DNA of 47,500 nucleotides from Chrysomallon squamiferum (Eukaryota; Mollusca; Gastropoda; Neomphalida; Peltospiridae): NCBI GenBank assembly GCA_012295275.1, contig CM022665.1, positions 27,849,446 to 27,896,945 of the forward strand, read 5' to 3'. Shown piece by piece: positions 31,479 to 44,089 of this stretch (position 1 is its first letter; each line of letters starts with the position of its first letter). The notes under the pieces were generated by a model. It saw only the letters and a program-made list of their open reading frames with translations, ran no database searches and was not told where the DNA came from. The position numbers and the translations under genes were made by a program.

Positions 31479-32070
31479 ATGCATATAATTTAACGTTACA
31501 GCATTCATTTATGCATGTCTGTATGTGTACATGCGTCTCTGTATGTTTTGGTGTACGGGTGCATTTGTCTGTGTGATGCTTGTGTGTATGTATGTGTGTG
31601 TGTGCGTTTGTGTGTACGAGTGTATGTGTGTTGTGTGTGTATTTGTGTGTTTGTATGTGTTTGTCTGTGTACGTCCTCGACAATTTTATGCTGATACTTC
31701 TTCGACATTTTAAGCCCTGTCAAATTAAGCTTGCAATAAAATTACGAACACTAATTTGCTCCTATGATTATAAATACACAAAATGTTTATTCTCTATTCT
31801 CATCATGTTGAAACTGTTGGTATTGTTGTTGATTTTGCTGTTGTCGTCGTAGTAATGGTTTGTTTGCTTGATTTCACAGCTCACTGTTATCAGCCAATAA
31901 AACAAGGACATGCCTGTCCGAAGGATTCGGAGAACTCAGTGCCAGCCTATCTGTGGTTCTATGATATTACACTGGGTGGATGCAGAAAATTACTGTTTCT
32001 TGGATGCGGAGGAAATGGCAACCAATTTTTATCTAAAGCTGAATGTTTCAAACAATGTTTTATAGACTAG
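31244..32070 (+). CDS. K20: secreted Kunitz-domain protein, 82 aa
   Basis: The signal exon is 31244-31301 (MKILFFVFALLFAF...; donor GTGAGT), after TTTCAG. The Kunitz exon is 31880-32070, after TTCACAG. The total is 249 nt, or 82 residues. The domain has Thr-His-Cys-YQPIKQGHAC, PKDSENS, YLWFYDIT, LLFLGCGGNGNQF and C-x3-C. Two usual features differ: Arg before Cys1 is His, and the Tyr of the YFGC motif is Phe. The intron contains an ATT run (31428-31474) and TGTG-type repeats. Open frames across these repeats are artefacts. Confidence 0.92.
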
Positions 32071-32359
32071 TTTCCTACTTTATCCCGATTTTGTAAAACA
32101 TATTTTATTTTATTTTATTTTATTTTTTAATTGAGTTGATTTTACTACTATTAATTTAGCCTTATTTATGTTTTATTTTTTTTTTTTTTTTATATATATA
32201 TTTTTGCATATATATATATATACTTTTTCTTCTTCTTTAATTATTTTATTTTATTTATTTATTTTTTTTTATCACTAGTATTTTTTTAATTATTATTATT
32301 GACTTTATTTGACAACTTGATTTTCTTTTGTCATTCTGACATCATCACTGAAATCAACC

Positions 32360-32367
32360 TTACGTCA
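32360..32367 (+). promoter_or_regulatory. CRE-like TTACGTCA of K21
   Basis: It is preceded by TGACATCATCACTGAAATCA and followed by TCACGAGTCTTGCAA. The leader exon ends at 32559 before GTAAGA. Confidence 0.75.
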
Positions 32368-32681
32368 TAACATGTCTTTGTCACGAGTCTTGCAAATGGC
32401 ATAAACATTACTTCACACTTAAAACTTTCAACATGCTGAGTGAGTAACAATAATAACAATAACTGCGAAAGATGCATCAAAAACACTTTTTGTCCTATTC
32501 AAAAATCATTTCATGATTTTGTGCAAATGAAATTTTGAAAACAGTCGTTAAAGAAAAAGGTAAGACTTAAACAGTTTAATAAATTTGTAATTGTAATTTT
32601 TTATCCGAATACGTTTCTCACTGCATATATATTTATTCTGAATAACGAAAATCTGTTCTGTGTAAACATTCCAGATAGACA

Positions 32682-32813
32682 ATGAAGTTTTTGATCTTGT
32701 TTCTGATGTTAGTGTTCGCTTCCAGCGTTTCTTCTCAGTGTAAGTAACTTGCTTAATTTGTTTAGTTAGTTGTACATGCATTTTCAACATCATCATCATC
32801 ATCATCATCATCA

Positions 32814-32864
<51 letters not shown>

Positions 32865-33431
32865 GATTAATGACAGGAATGCTGTTTTGAAAAATTGCGT
32901 TCTGTCCCTGTGCATCTATTTGTCTGTTTAACAATTCATCAGTTATTCTATTTGCCTACATACATACATATATAACATACATACACACACACACATACAT
33001 AGATACATATGTACACACATATATACATACATACATAAATGCATACATACACGCATACATACATACATAAATACAAACATACATACATACATGCATGCAT
33101 GCAAACATACATACATACATACATGCATGCATATATACATACAAACATACATACATGCATACATAAACAGCACACGAAAGTTCACACGGCTTTCTGTAGT
33201 TCTAACTTTGTTGTTGTAATGGCGTGTTTTGTGTGTTTTTTCGCAGTACGTTGCATTGTGCCTATTGTTCAAGGAAGAGTCTGTCCGTACGCGGATGATG
33301 ACTCCTATCCCGTGTTTCGCTGGTTCTATGACGCAGGATCGGGTCGCTGTAAACGCTTGCCATACTTTGGATGCGAAGGAAACGGAAACCGGTTTAGAAC
33401 CAAAGCTGAGTGTATTGACAAGTGTGCCTAA
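32682..33431 (+). CDS. K21: secreted Kunitz-domain protein, 80 aa
   Basis: The signal exon is 32682-32739 (MKFLILFLMLVFAS...VSSQ; donor GTAAGT), after TTCCAG. The Kunitz exon is 33247-33431, after TTCGCAG. The total is 243 nt, or 80 residues. The domain has Leu-Arg-Cys-IVPIVQGRVC, PYADDDS, FRWFYDAG, CKRLPYFGC and C-x3-C. The conserved GCGGN is GCEGN: a Gly next to Cys4 became Glu. The protein ends Cys-Ala, two residues shorter than most. AATAAA is at 33570-33575 in the shared GGCAATAAA context. Confidence 0.93.
32788..32861 (+). repeat. (CAT)n/(ATT)n microsatellite in K21 intron
   Basis: Trinucleotide tract; a diverse CATA tract follows at 32960-33170. Confidence 0.95.
32960..33170 (+). repeat. 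(CATA)n microsatellite in K21 intron
   Basis: Interrupted CATA repeats of about 210 bp, ending 75 bp before the Kunitz exon. Confidence 0.93.
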
Positions 33432-33466
33432 GACCAGCTGTCTATTACTATTGCTTTTGTCAAAGT

Positions 33467-33505
<39 letters not shown>

Positions 33506-33705
33506 TTATAATGTATAAATGAACAGGCTAGCTTTCTGAGAAACTTTTGTATAGTCATTATTTGTTGGCAATAAAAGTTTTTAAAAGACAAGTAATTACA
33601 TTTTTGTTGTCTGTTTAAACTTTATTTATGTTCCACGTATTTGATTTTTAAACTAATTTCAATTAGTCATGGATAACAACAACAGTTATTATTATTATTA
33701 TTATT

Positions 33706-33747
<42 letters not shown>

Positions 33748-33853
33748 ATTGTTGTTATTCTTATTGTTATTGTTACGAAAAATGAAGAAGAATAGTATGT
33801 TATTTCCATCGTGACTTTTCCATCCACCTCTGACATCATCACTGAAATCAGTT

Positions 33854-33861
33854 TTACGTCA
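33854..33861 (+). promoter_or_regulatory. CRE-like TTACGTCA of K22
   Basis: It is preceded by TGACATCATCACTGAAATCA, identical to the stretch at K21, and followed by ATCACGTGTAAG. The leader exon ends at 34044 in AATAATAAG before GTAAAA. Confidence 0.75.
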
Positions 33862-34080
33862 TAAGATATCTGTATCATATATCACGTGTAAGTGTCATTA
33901 ATAATAGTACACAGTTAAAATATCTAGATAAAACAACATTAAAATCTATGCAAAATAAAACTGTGAATAACGAATCAACAAAATTATCAGTGTTTTCCTA
34001 TTCAGTGTAAATATTTGCAAAAATTTCAGCCGTGAAATAATAAGGTAAAACCTAAATAATTTTCTAATTTTTAGAGTTTC

Positions 34081-34081
<1 letters not shown>

Positions 34082-34135
<54 letters not shown>
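34082..34135 (+). repeat. (AAT)n microsatellite
   Basis: A pure AAT tract in the K22 leader intron. Confidence 0.96.
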
Positions 34136-34191
34136 GAGTTTAGATTTCGTAATATTATTATTAGTTTTTATACAAATATTTCAGACTGACA

Positions 34192-34332
34192 ATGAAGATT
34201 TTCGTCTTATTTCTTGTTTTACTGTTTACTTCCGGAGTTCCTGCTCTTAGTGAGTTAGTTTTATTTATTTATTTATTTCAGTTTTAACTGTATTATAACT
34301 TAGTACTAAATTTCACGCAGATATAATAATAC

Positions 34333-34382
<50 letters not shown>

Positions 34383-34827
34383 CAATTGAAGTGGGCTGAT
34401 TTTAAAGCATTTGCCTTCGGTTTAAGAAACAACAATCACTTTGTTGTTACAATAATATGTAAAATATTAAATGATCACACTAACTGGTGGCTGTTTCTCG
34501 AAAAAATTCGCTTGGCCTATGTTACGTAATACTAACTTTAAAACCCCATAAAATAATGAATATAAAATATCAAATGTTACCTCATTTACTGAACCGTAGT
34601 TGCAGTTATTGCAGTAACTGTTTCGTCTGTCGGCAGATCGATGTGAGTTGCCCATCTTTCTTGGAGAAATCTGTCCCAGTGACGTCGAGGATCCGATTCC
34701 TATGTACCTCTGGTTCTACGACTTCATGTTAGATCGCTGCAGACAGTTACCGTACTTTGGATGTGGAGGAAACGGAAACAAGTTTCATACCAAAGCCGAA
34801 TGTCTTACCCTCTGTAAAAAAGAATAG
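34192..34827 (+). CDS. K22: secreted Kunitz-domain protein, 82 aa
   Basis: The signal exon is 34192-34249 (MKIFVLFLVLLFTS...VPAL; donor GTGAGT), after TTTCAG plus ACTGACA. The Kunitz exon is 34637-34827, after CGGCAG. The total is 249 nt, or 82 residues. The domain has Asn-Arg-Cys-ELPIFLGEIC, PSDVEDP, YLWFYDFM, YFGCGGNGNKF and C-x3-C, with a basic end (KKE). The final NRF motif is NKF. An A/G-rich tract (34868-34922) and AATAAA at 34939-34944 lie in the 3' region. Confidence 0.93.
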
Positions 34828-35224
34828 TTTACAATTTTCCTACACTGGTATATTTATTTGTTTAAAAAAAGGAAGAAAAAAGAAAAGAAAAAGAAAGGAA
34901 GAAAAAAAGGAAAGAAAAGAAAATGTTTACTTATTGGTAATAAATTATTATAAAACAGTTTTATTTGTTTTGTGTCTAATATAAATTCTATATCTAGTTC
35001 GGTTATTGACAGAGCGACATTTTGTGTATGTGGTTTATGTTAGGAAATTAGTTGATGAAAATAAGATTCTCTCTCTTTCTCTCTTTATATATGTGATTTT
35101 ATCAAATATCGTTTTCTGTAAAGTTTCTATTGAGTTTGGAAAACATAAATAAATAAATAAATAAATTTGTTAATAAATAAATATATATAAATAAAAGGAA
35201 AAATAAAAACAGCCTCGACATTGT

Positions 35225-35575
35225 AATTAATGTTTTTCGTTAAATCCCAAACTGTATTCATTACAATATGGAAATTATACGAGCCGACTTTATGACGTCA
35301 ATAAAATATAATTAACTTTATTTCTATAAAATATTCGAATAACTTTGTGTTTATTTTGTGTTTTTTGTTTGTTTGGGGTTTTTTTTTTTTTTTTTTTTAT
35401 GTGGAGAAAACAAAATCAAATTAGGGGAAAGACTTGATGTCCTAATTAATAGCTTTAATTAAATCCTAAACTGTTCTCAATAGAAAATAGAAATTATAAG
35501 CCCCGACTTTATGACGTCATTTGTCATAGAAAAATAACCAACATTAATTATTAAAATATTTGAACAACTTTGGTT
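35225..35575 (+). repeat. Direct duplication carrying two palindromic CREs, upstream of K23
   Basis: The block 35225-35352 is repeated in diverged form at about 35440-35575. Both copies contain TTAAATCC, AAACTGT, GAAATTATA, CCGACTTTATGACGTCA and a downstream AATATTTGAA/AATATTCGAA. The CREs TGACGTCA are at 35293-35300 and 35512-35519. They are the likely promoter sites of K23, but the neighbouring sequence is unlike that of K7-K22. Confidence 0.75.
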
Positions 35576-35937
35576 TTAATTTAATTAAGGTATACAACAA
35601 AATATGTAAAAATATCGTTCATATTAATATTCATCCGAAAACTGTTTAAACGGATTAAATATAGATCCACAGGAGCAATTACTGCACAACTGAAAGGGTT
35701 AAGGCTTTCGTCATTCGATATCGCAGGTATAATAATAAACTGTCGTAGAATTTTTATTTAATAAAATAAACATTAAAAAGTAATTGCTTATGATACTTAA
35801 CATCTATTATTTACAATCAGAGTATACATTGTTGATTAAATTGTGTTTGTGTGTGTGCCTATGTGTGTGACAGATATTATAAACAATAAGTAATAATTAC
35901 AATAGCTGACTAATATTTTAAAATTTTTAGTACTGCG

Positions 35938-36339
35938 ATGAAGATACTCATTTCATTCATGGTCCTGCTGCTGTTGGCTGAAGTTTCAGCTATAGGTAAG
36001 TCACTTATAACATGTTCCACAGTATGAGAACGACAAATGATTAGTTATATATTTTTTTACTGTGCACTGACAAGCGTTTTTGCAGTAAAATACATGAATT
36101 ATTGGGTGAATCTAGAAATATTTGTAATATACACAGACAAGCTAACAACCAACAGAAGCACCATAATTTAGTAATTATATTTTGTACTAAATCGTAAATA
36201 TTTTAATTAACGTAACTAAAATACTGATATAAGATTTATTAATATTTATTGTAGTAAGTGTATGCTTATGTTTCAGATCCAGTGGAATCTCTTTTTGATG
36301 TCTATTATAAAATTTGAAATTAATAATAATAATAATAAT

Positions 36340-36429
<90 letters not shown>

Positions 36430-36503
36430 AATAATAATAACAATAATAAAGTTTAGGTGTTCTTAAAAATCAGCCCATCATTGCTATTTCCTTGGTGTTA
36501 GTA

Positions 36504-36550
<47 letters not shown>

Positions 36551-36978
36551 CAATAATAACAATAATAAATGTATTTTTTTTTCATTTCATTGATTTTGTT
36601 TGAAACTTTTCTTTATTTATTATTATAATTTTTTTTTTTTTTTTTTTAATATTCACCAGTATTGTGTATAACTCAAACACGAGTTTGTGAAATTTCAGTT
36701 AGCACTTTAATTTTAATTTAATACAGATTTACGTTATCTGAAATGTAAATCTGTTTTTTTTTTCCTTCGTCTTTTTCTTTCATTCAGCTCGCCGATGTAA
36801 GCAGCCGATACAACAAGGCAAACCCTGTCCACACCAACCCGTGGCCGACCACGTCAGCAGGTGGTTCTACGACATGGAAGGGAACACGTGTAAAAAAATG
36901 CTGTATCTCGGCTGCGCAGGAAATCGCAACAGATTTAAGAAGAAATCAAACTGTGATGCCCACTGTGTCCATAAATAA
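35938..36978 (+). CDS. K23: secreted Kunitz-domain protein, most diverged, 82 aa
   Basis: The signal exon is 35938-35995 (MKILISFMVLLLLAEVSAI; donor GTAAGT), after TTTTTAG. The Kunitz exon is 36788-36978, after CATTCAG. The total is 249 nt, or 82 residues, ending at TAA. The domain has Ala-Arg-Arg-Cys-KQPIQQGKPC, SRWFYDME, YLGCAGNRNRF and C-x3-C. Cys2 is followed by PHQPVAD, not strongly acidic; the overall charge is basic. The conserved GCGGN is GCAGN. The Cys2-Cys3 spacing is 20. ATTAAA near 37010 can serve as the poly(A) signal. A leader exon may end at 35726 before GTATAA. It closes the array and may be an older branch. Confidence 0.92.
36318..36451 (+). repeat. (AAC)n/(AAT)n microsatellite in K23 intron
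   Basis: A long AAC run flanked by AAT units. A second AAT/AAC tract lies at 36506-36567. Poly-Asn frames here are artefacts. Confidence 0.97.
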
Positions 36979-37024
36979 TTAACTTCTTTAACTGTTGTAC
37001 TGAAGAGCTGAATTAAAGTTGTAA

Positions 37025-37128
37025 TGCTGTTTGTGCTGTTTTTTTGTGTTCTCTTTTTTTTTTTTTTCTTATGAAGATATTAAATTGCATTATGTGTACA
37101 AAAAACAACTTTTATTTTTATATTTATT

Positions 37129-37161
<33 letters not shown>

Positions 37162-37906
37162 TGCAAAAGTTAAATTTGCTCAGAATGAGTGTGAAAATAT
37201 TTGGTTACCACTGCCTTAACATATTTTAATATTAATAGGTATAATATTTCAAATGATCATAATCATTACATTATTTTATTATCATCATCATCATGACTAT
37301 TAATATTTTTATAACCATCATTATTAGTAGTAGTAATATATATTTTATTATTATCATTTAATAATAATAGACAAGAAATATGATGCCATTACTTTATGGG
37401 TTACTCTTTTCAATTAGCATGAAAAGAATATTTCATGTACACTTTCCCGCAGACATGAAAGAACACACAAAACTGGTGGGTCAGTGGCTGAAATGGAAGG
37501 CTAGCCAGTGTACAAAGAAAAGAATGCTGGGACTTGACAATCTCCAACCACTGAATTACAGAGCAAATACAATAGCTATATCTGCAGCGGCTATTTTGAT
37601 TTAAACAGCAGAACAGATTAAATGAACAAAACAAATAACGTAAAATGGACTTATTGTTTAAAAATCATTTGTACTGACAAAGAAAATTTGTCTTTTTAAT
37701 GACACATTTATTAAAAAGAAAATGAATTGAGATAATTCATTTGTAGAAAATTCTAGAAGTGAAAAGATTGGAACCATATTTATTAAAAATGGAACCATAT
37801 TTATTTTTTTGGAATTTTTTTTTTTTTTTTTTTTTTTTACATTTATTCAGTTCTTAATTATTGTCACTGTTTGAAGAGACTTTCTTTTTCTTTATTTTAT
37901 TTTATT

Positions 37907-37937
<31 letters not shown>

Positions 37938-40200
37938 GAGGACATGGGTGATTATTAGTTAGTATTTCTGAAAAAAAAGAAAAAAAAAAAAAGAGGCAAC
38001 TAACATATTGTTTCATATCTATGTTATTATCTTTTTACATAAAATGAAATTAATAAGCAATTTTAAATGAAGTAAATGAGTTTTAGGAATCAGTGGAACT
38101 CTAAGGGAAGAGGCTGGAAAGGAGGCAGTGTAAGAGAAATTTGACAGACTAACTAGTACAGAAAACTGACATGGATGGAAATAAAAAAGGGATAGAACAC
38201 CATTGTCCTGTGTCTCTTCCACCAATGGCTACTTCTATAAATGTATAATTCTAAGTATAAACAGGGCACAAGCACCTCCATTTTGAACTAGTTTGATCAG
38301 TCCATGCGAAGACTTAATATAGATGAATTAATGAATTAACAACACCTATATCCATTACAATATTACCAGTTACTAGGTAACAAATAATTGTAGTTTTTTC
38401 TTGCATAATGATAATACATGAAACACTGGCTACTCACTGATTTACTCTTTTTTATCTGTTTTCCAGTACATAGGAAAACATTTTCCAGTGTGTAAGCCAG
38501 ATATTAATCCCAGAACTAGTCCATTGGAAGCACCAACAGAGAACTGATCTCCAGGCTGTGCCACTCTTCCTGATTAGCACCTGATTAGCAGTCTGATCAT
38601 TGTGATTTATGTGATGGCTCACTTTCTGTTTAAAAATACCTCCAGATTAATTAGAGCTGCACTCAGAACACGTAATTTCCCAGCATTTTCCAGACCATTG
38701 CTCCCCATGTTAATTATCCATGAAATCAAGAGTATGATATTTTTTATCTGACAAATTAATGAAGGGAAGAAGAAAAACAAAACATTAATAAAAGATTTCA
38801 TGAAATAGTGGTTCTGAAAGTGATCACCTTATCAGCTTAATAAATGTTTTAGCAGTGATAAACAAAAGAAGGAAAGTCTGCAAAGGTGTACAGTTAGGTA
38901 TGGATATTAATTAGAAGATTTAAAAAAAACAAAAAATAAAAAAAATATATAAAAATGCAAATGAATCTGCCAAAGAGGAATACGCCATAATTTGAGAGGT
39001 AATTTAAAACTGTTCATAAGGGCTAAATATGATGCTAAAAAATAAATTATTTTATAATTTCGGCTATTATTTCATCAAAATGAAATAAACACCCTTCTTT
39101 GAAAAAATATATACAAAAAGTCCTAGATGAAAATGTCTGTGGCCAAACAATCTACATTTTTTTCACTTTTACAGTGTCTGTGTCAAAAATTCATTGTCAG
39201 TTCTCTCAAGCAGTCTGAAAAATCTAATGCAATTTCAAAAAGAATTTTAGTAATGTACATAAACCTAATTATAAACTGTAATTAGAACTGTATATTTAAA
39301 CTGAAAAAAATGATATTTCAGGTATAATTATATTTTATATCTAGTAAAGTGTCTAAACTGAGACACTGTATAAATCTGAAGTGAAATATATTTATTTATT
39401 ATACACTGCTAGTTAAAAATAGGACTTCTAAGTGTTATTTTACCTATATATGAAGTGCAGATAATAAGGAATACATACTAGTTGAGAAATAGTATATTTA
39501 ACTAGCTGTGATGCCTGTTTTCATTATCTGTTTACCTACAACAGTAGCACAAATAATAACAATTTGAAATATATATATGTTTTACAAAATTCCAAGGAAT
39601 ATACTTGGTTCATGGAGGGATGTCTTTGTGTATATGTGTAATGTGTGTGTGTTTGTATTTGCATCGTGTGTGCATGCATGTGTTTAATGTGTGTGCATGG
39701 AATCGTGTGTGATCACAAATAATAAAAAAGATATATTTCTTGATTTTTCCTTCTTGTTATTCTTATTAAAATATCGTTGAAACACCATAAAGTTAAATTT
39801 GATTTGAACATTTTTTAATCATGACAACAGAACATAAAAAGTGCTAATTGAAAACTCCTATCTGTTACTGAAAGCTAATTTGTAAGCATCTTTTTAATTT
39901 AAAATTAAATATTTTTCTTAAAATCCAAAATAAAATATATTACAAATTTCATTTAAGATAATTTTTCAAAGTAAAACAATGCAAAATACATTTTAGAGAA
40001 GCATATTGTTAAATACATGAATCTCTCTCTCTCAATTCTTAGAGACAGAAATATACACAAAGGAAACTACTACCGACAAAGATATTTTTATTTGTCAGAC
40101 AAAATAAACTAATTGATAACTTAATACTGAAAAGCTAATTTGTAAGCATCCCGAAATCTAATAAATACTGATCCAAAATACACAAAATACATTTAGTAGA
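37025..40200. other. Gene-free stretch after the array
   Basis: The part to 37370 has TTTA/ATT/ATC repeats. From 37380 to 38900 the sequence is less repetitive, including an open frame at 37380-37604. It has no recognisable domain and no exon borders that I trust. T and A homopolymers occur at 37812-37838, 37911-37937 and 37970-37992. It may contain old transposon remains, but I see no terminal repeats. Confidence 0.45.
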
Positions 40201-40214
40201 ATGTTTTTCAAAAA

Positions 40215-40744
40215 ATCTCTCTCTTTCTTGCCCTATCTATCTCTCTCTCTGCTCTGTCTATGTCTCTATCTCTCTCTCTCTGCTCTATCTATGTCTCTCT
40301 CTCTCTTGCCCTATCTATGTCTCTCTCTCTCTCTTGCTCTATCTATGTCTCTCTCTCTCTTGCCCTATCTATGTCTCTCTCTTGCTCTATCTATCTCTCT
40401 CTCTCTCTCTCTTTGCTCTATCTATGTCTCTTCTCTCTTGCACTATCTATGTCTCTGTCTCTCTCTCTCTTGCCCTATCTATCTCTCTCTCTTTCTTGCT
40501 CTATCTACGTCTCTCTCTCTCTTGCTCTGTCTATGTCTCTCTCTCTCTCTCTTGCTCTATCTATGTCTCTCTCTCTCTTGCTCTATCTATGTCTCTCTCT
40601 CTCTCTTTCTCTCTTGCTCTATCGACGTCTCTCTCTCTCTCTCCCTCTATGTCTCTCTCTCTTGCTCTATCTCTCTCTCTCTCTCTTTGCTCTATCTATG
40701 TCTCTCTCTCTTGCTCTATCTATGTCTCTCTCTGTCTTGCTCTA

Positions 40745-40829
<85 letters not shown>
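40215..40829 (+). repeat. CT-rich minisatellite, then pure (CT)n
   Basis: Over twenty units of roughly 23-45 bp, of the form CTTGCTCTATCTATGTCTCTCTCTCT, run from 40215 to about 40750. They end in some 75 bp of pure CT. The open frames of 180-236 residues made of Leu-Ser repeats are artefacts of this tract. Confidence 0.93.
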
Positions 40830-40832
<3 letters not shown>

Positions 40833-42304
40833 ATATATATTATCAAATACCATTGTTTTTGTCTATGAGTATATAAATACAAATGATCTTCTTCAAGTAA
40901 AGTATGATTAACATGATAAAAACTGAATATAAATATGAACCAAGACAGAAGTAGAAAGAGAGAGAGAAAGAGACAGTGGTTGTTAAGCAGCTTAACATTC
41001 ACTCTTTTATTTTGAAGTACACTGTATTGTTTTAAGTATAATGCTGTGACTATTTAAATAATCGTTTCTGAGACACAACAGTTTTTGGTTGTATCTTTGT
41101 TTCACTGCTAAGTTTCGCCAAAATTGTAGAAGCAAAGACAGGATGTGAAATGATGTATAACATTATCAAAATTATTTTTTTATAAGCTCAGTCTAAGTAT
41201 CTACTGATTATTCCAGTCAGTGGATTAAAATGAAATAATTTTTTTTTTGAAAATCCTGTACCTGTTCCTGTATATGTATTTAGAAACTGAATAATTAGAT
41301 GAAAGATCATACCGTAAATATATTTTGTAAACATGTAATTTTGAAAGATTTTTATGTATTTAAAATTTTGAGTTATTATTGCAAAGAAACTATGGCCAAA
41401 TATTATAACAGACTATGTGAAATAAAATGTCTGTTATTACTGTTAACAGTTAAAAGAAAATACAAAAACCATAATATTTCAGATTAATGCTTTCAACACT
41501 GAACCTATTTAAATCATATTAAAAATATATTAAGTGTATATCATGTAAATGTAGTAATTAGTTTATAAAATATCACAAATAATAACTATAATTAAAAATT
41601 GTAACAATTAGTAACTTTTATCCTAAAAATAAATGTAAATAACTATGATAGAATATATATATAACAACTGTTACAGTGGCATCAGTTACATAATGTCAAT
41701 AGCAGCAGTAACAACAACAACAACAACAACAATGATGATGATGATGATGATGATGGTGTTTATGATAATAATGATAAGGCTCTTTTCTAGTAGTTATAAA
41801 CTTTATTTTATTTTATTATCTATTTACGTTTGATTTATTTTGTTTCATTTCTCTTTTTATTTGTTGAGGTTTTTTTGTTGTTTTTTTATGTTTGTTTGTT
41901 TTTGGTTTTTAGTTTTATATATATTTTTTTAAACAATAAAACAAAAATAATTAAAATTCATAATAATAATAATAATGAGAAGAAAACGAAAAAGAAGACA
42001 CATTATAGCTTTCATTATTGTTAATACACAGTCATATGATCAAGATTTGTTGCTAAGATACAGCTTGGAAATTATCAGTAGCGAAATATGACATATAAAG
42101 TTATGATAACTGTGAAAAAAGTGATTACAATATTTTAAACAGCAATGCAAAATAATGACAAAAATAAATAATGATGAATATAATTTGAAACATTGTCAAA
42201 CTGTGAATGGTTTTTATCTCGCATTTGCTAACATTACTAATTTTTAATTTTTAATTATTTTTTTTTTTTATAAAAATAAAAGTATTGCAAGTAAAATTAA
42301 TAAC

Positions 42305-42336
<32 letters not shown>

Positions 42337-42967
42337 TAACAATTACAATAATAATTACAATGATGATAATAATAATAATAATCATGATAATGATGATGAT
42401 GATATAATAATAATAAGAAGAAGAAAAAGAATAATAAAATTCAAAACAAATATAAAATATTTTATAGTCAGCTGAACTACTAAGGTAACATCACCAATGC
42501 AGTTAAATGCATTTTGTATATGGATGGATGGATGACTGGGTTTGATGGAGTCAAAGGTGGATAATAATTTATTGTATCTTTATTTACCTATTTTACTAAT
42601 ACTCACATGCAAAGTATATATATATATATGCATATTTATTTATTTCGTACATAATCCAAACTGTCTATAACAGCTACTCAAATAACCAGCAAAAGGTTTA
42701 TTATAGGGGGTGGTTGTCGTAGGGAGTTAGTATAAATATATAAATTTATGCATTGTGGGAAAAATCTTGAGGTAGACATGCAAGATAGGTGGCTGTTACA
42801 TAGAAGTGACAACTTAAACAGGTTTGCCTTTATATCATTTTAGTTATTTTAATTTCAATATTTTGTAAGAAATACATTTAAAAAAAAAAAAAAAAAAAAA
42901 AACCATTTAGGAATAAATATATAAAATTAATAATAGTTCAAAGTTGTAAGCAGATTTTTAACCGAAC

Positions 42968-43005
<38 letters not shown>

Positions 43006-43226
43006 AATCATTTTTAGAAGAAAAAAATTATTAAGAAATGAAACACATTAATACGTTGCAGAACATTCTAGTATTCTTTTACAAATGCATATTCCTGACC
43101 AAAAATGTAGACAACATAATAACGAATACATCCTGAGTGAAAATCATTTTATTTCAAAAGTTAAACTGATATTGATTATACAAACTAAAATAAAATTAAT
43201 TAATTTGTACATACATACATACATTC

Positions 43227-43257
<31 letters not shown>

Positions 43258-44080
43258 TCAGACATATACAGATGTACCTACACATACACTGGAAAATGTT
43301 TAACACAGTTAGAACTAGAGTTTGCTTTATGCATTAGCTACACATATTTAGTTACCGTAGACATCTTCATATATTAATGGTCTGAAGATAAAAAAAAAAT
43401 TCTTATTTTATTGGATGGGGTAAATTAATGCCCCATGTCCACACGAAGTGCAGTAAAAAGATTTCAAATAGTTTTTAGCCTGACAAATTCCTGAGAATTA
43501 TGGAAAAAAAAACAAAAAAAGATTTCAATAATAATAATAATAATAATAAAAGTTAACCAGAACATCTCACACTAGGATTAAGATTAGAAGCAATGTGGAG
43601 TAAACTGTGTTCTGGGATCCCAAATGCCCGTGGTGCCCTGTCTAATTTCCTCGATTCCTTGATTTAAGCAGACAAAGCAGTCACCATTTATGGCGTACTC
43701 TGGGTTGTTGCAATGCTAGACGTAGGTGCCCTCCACCCCGTATTAAAATACCCCAAGGCATTCACATAATTAGTGTTGGTATGCGGGTACGTCCGTGTAT
43801 ATGTATGTATGTATGTATGTAAGTATGTATTCGGTAAGTAAAACAAATAAAACAAAACATATTTTCTTGACATCATTTAATATAAGAATCTTTGTAACAA
43901 AATATAATTTGAAGCCATACATGTGTCTTATCATTACAATTTTATAGCAGTATGTAACAAAAAAATAAAAATAAAAAGTAAAGCAAATGCAGAATATCTG
44001 CACAAATATATCTGGAAACGTAGCATACCATTACATTGTGATATCGCTGTAACAGACACAAGATGATTGAGCAAAAATAA
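40830..44080. other. Gene-free AT-rich stretch
   Basis: It holds AAC/ATG (41707-41757), AAT (42300-42333 and nearby), AAAT (42972-43006) and GTAT (43802-43830) repeats and a poly-A run (42881-42902). I find no exon. Confidence 0.5.
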
Positions 44081-44089
44081 TTACAGATC

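Noticed and set aside
33229-33522. 97-residue frame over the K21 exon
   Set aside because: Frame-shifted shadow of the Kunitz exon. Similar shadows overlie K9, K12, K13 and K22.
36262-36456. Poly-Asn open frame
   Set aside because: It is an AAC/AAT repeat inside the K23 intron. The real K23 exon starts at 36788.
36277-36460. Alternative K23 exon after TTTCAG at 36276
   Set aside because: It runs at once into the AAT/AAC repeat and has no cysteines.
37380-37604. Possible 74-residue protein
   Set aside because: It has no recognisable domain, promoter or splice context, and the opposite strand is equally open over the same stretch.
40201-40911. Open frames of 180-236 residues of Leu-Ser repeats
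   Set aside because: They are the translation of a CT-rich minisatellite in all three frames and have no coding signature.
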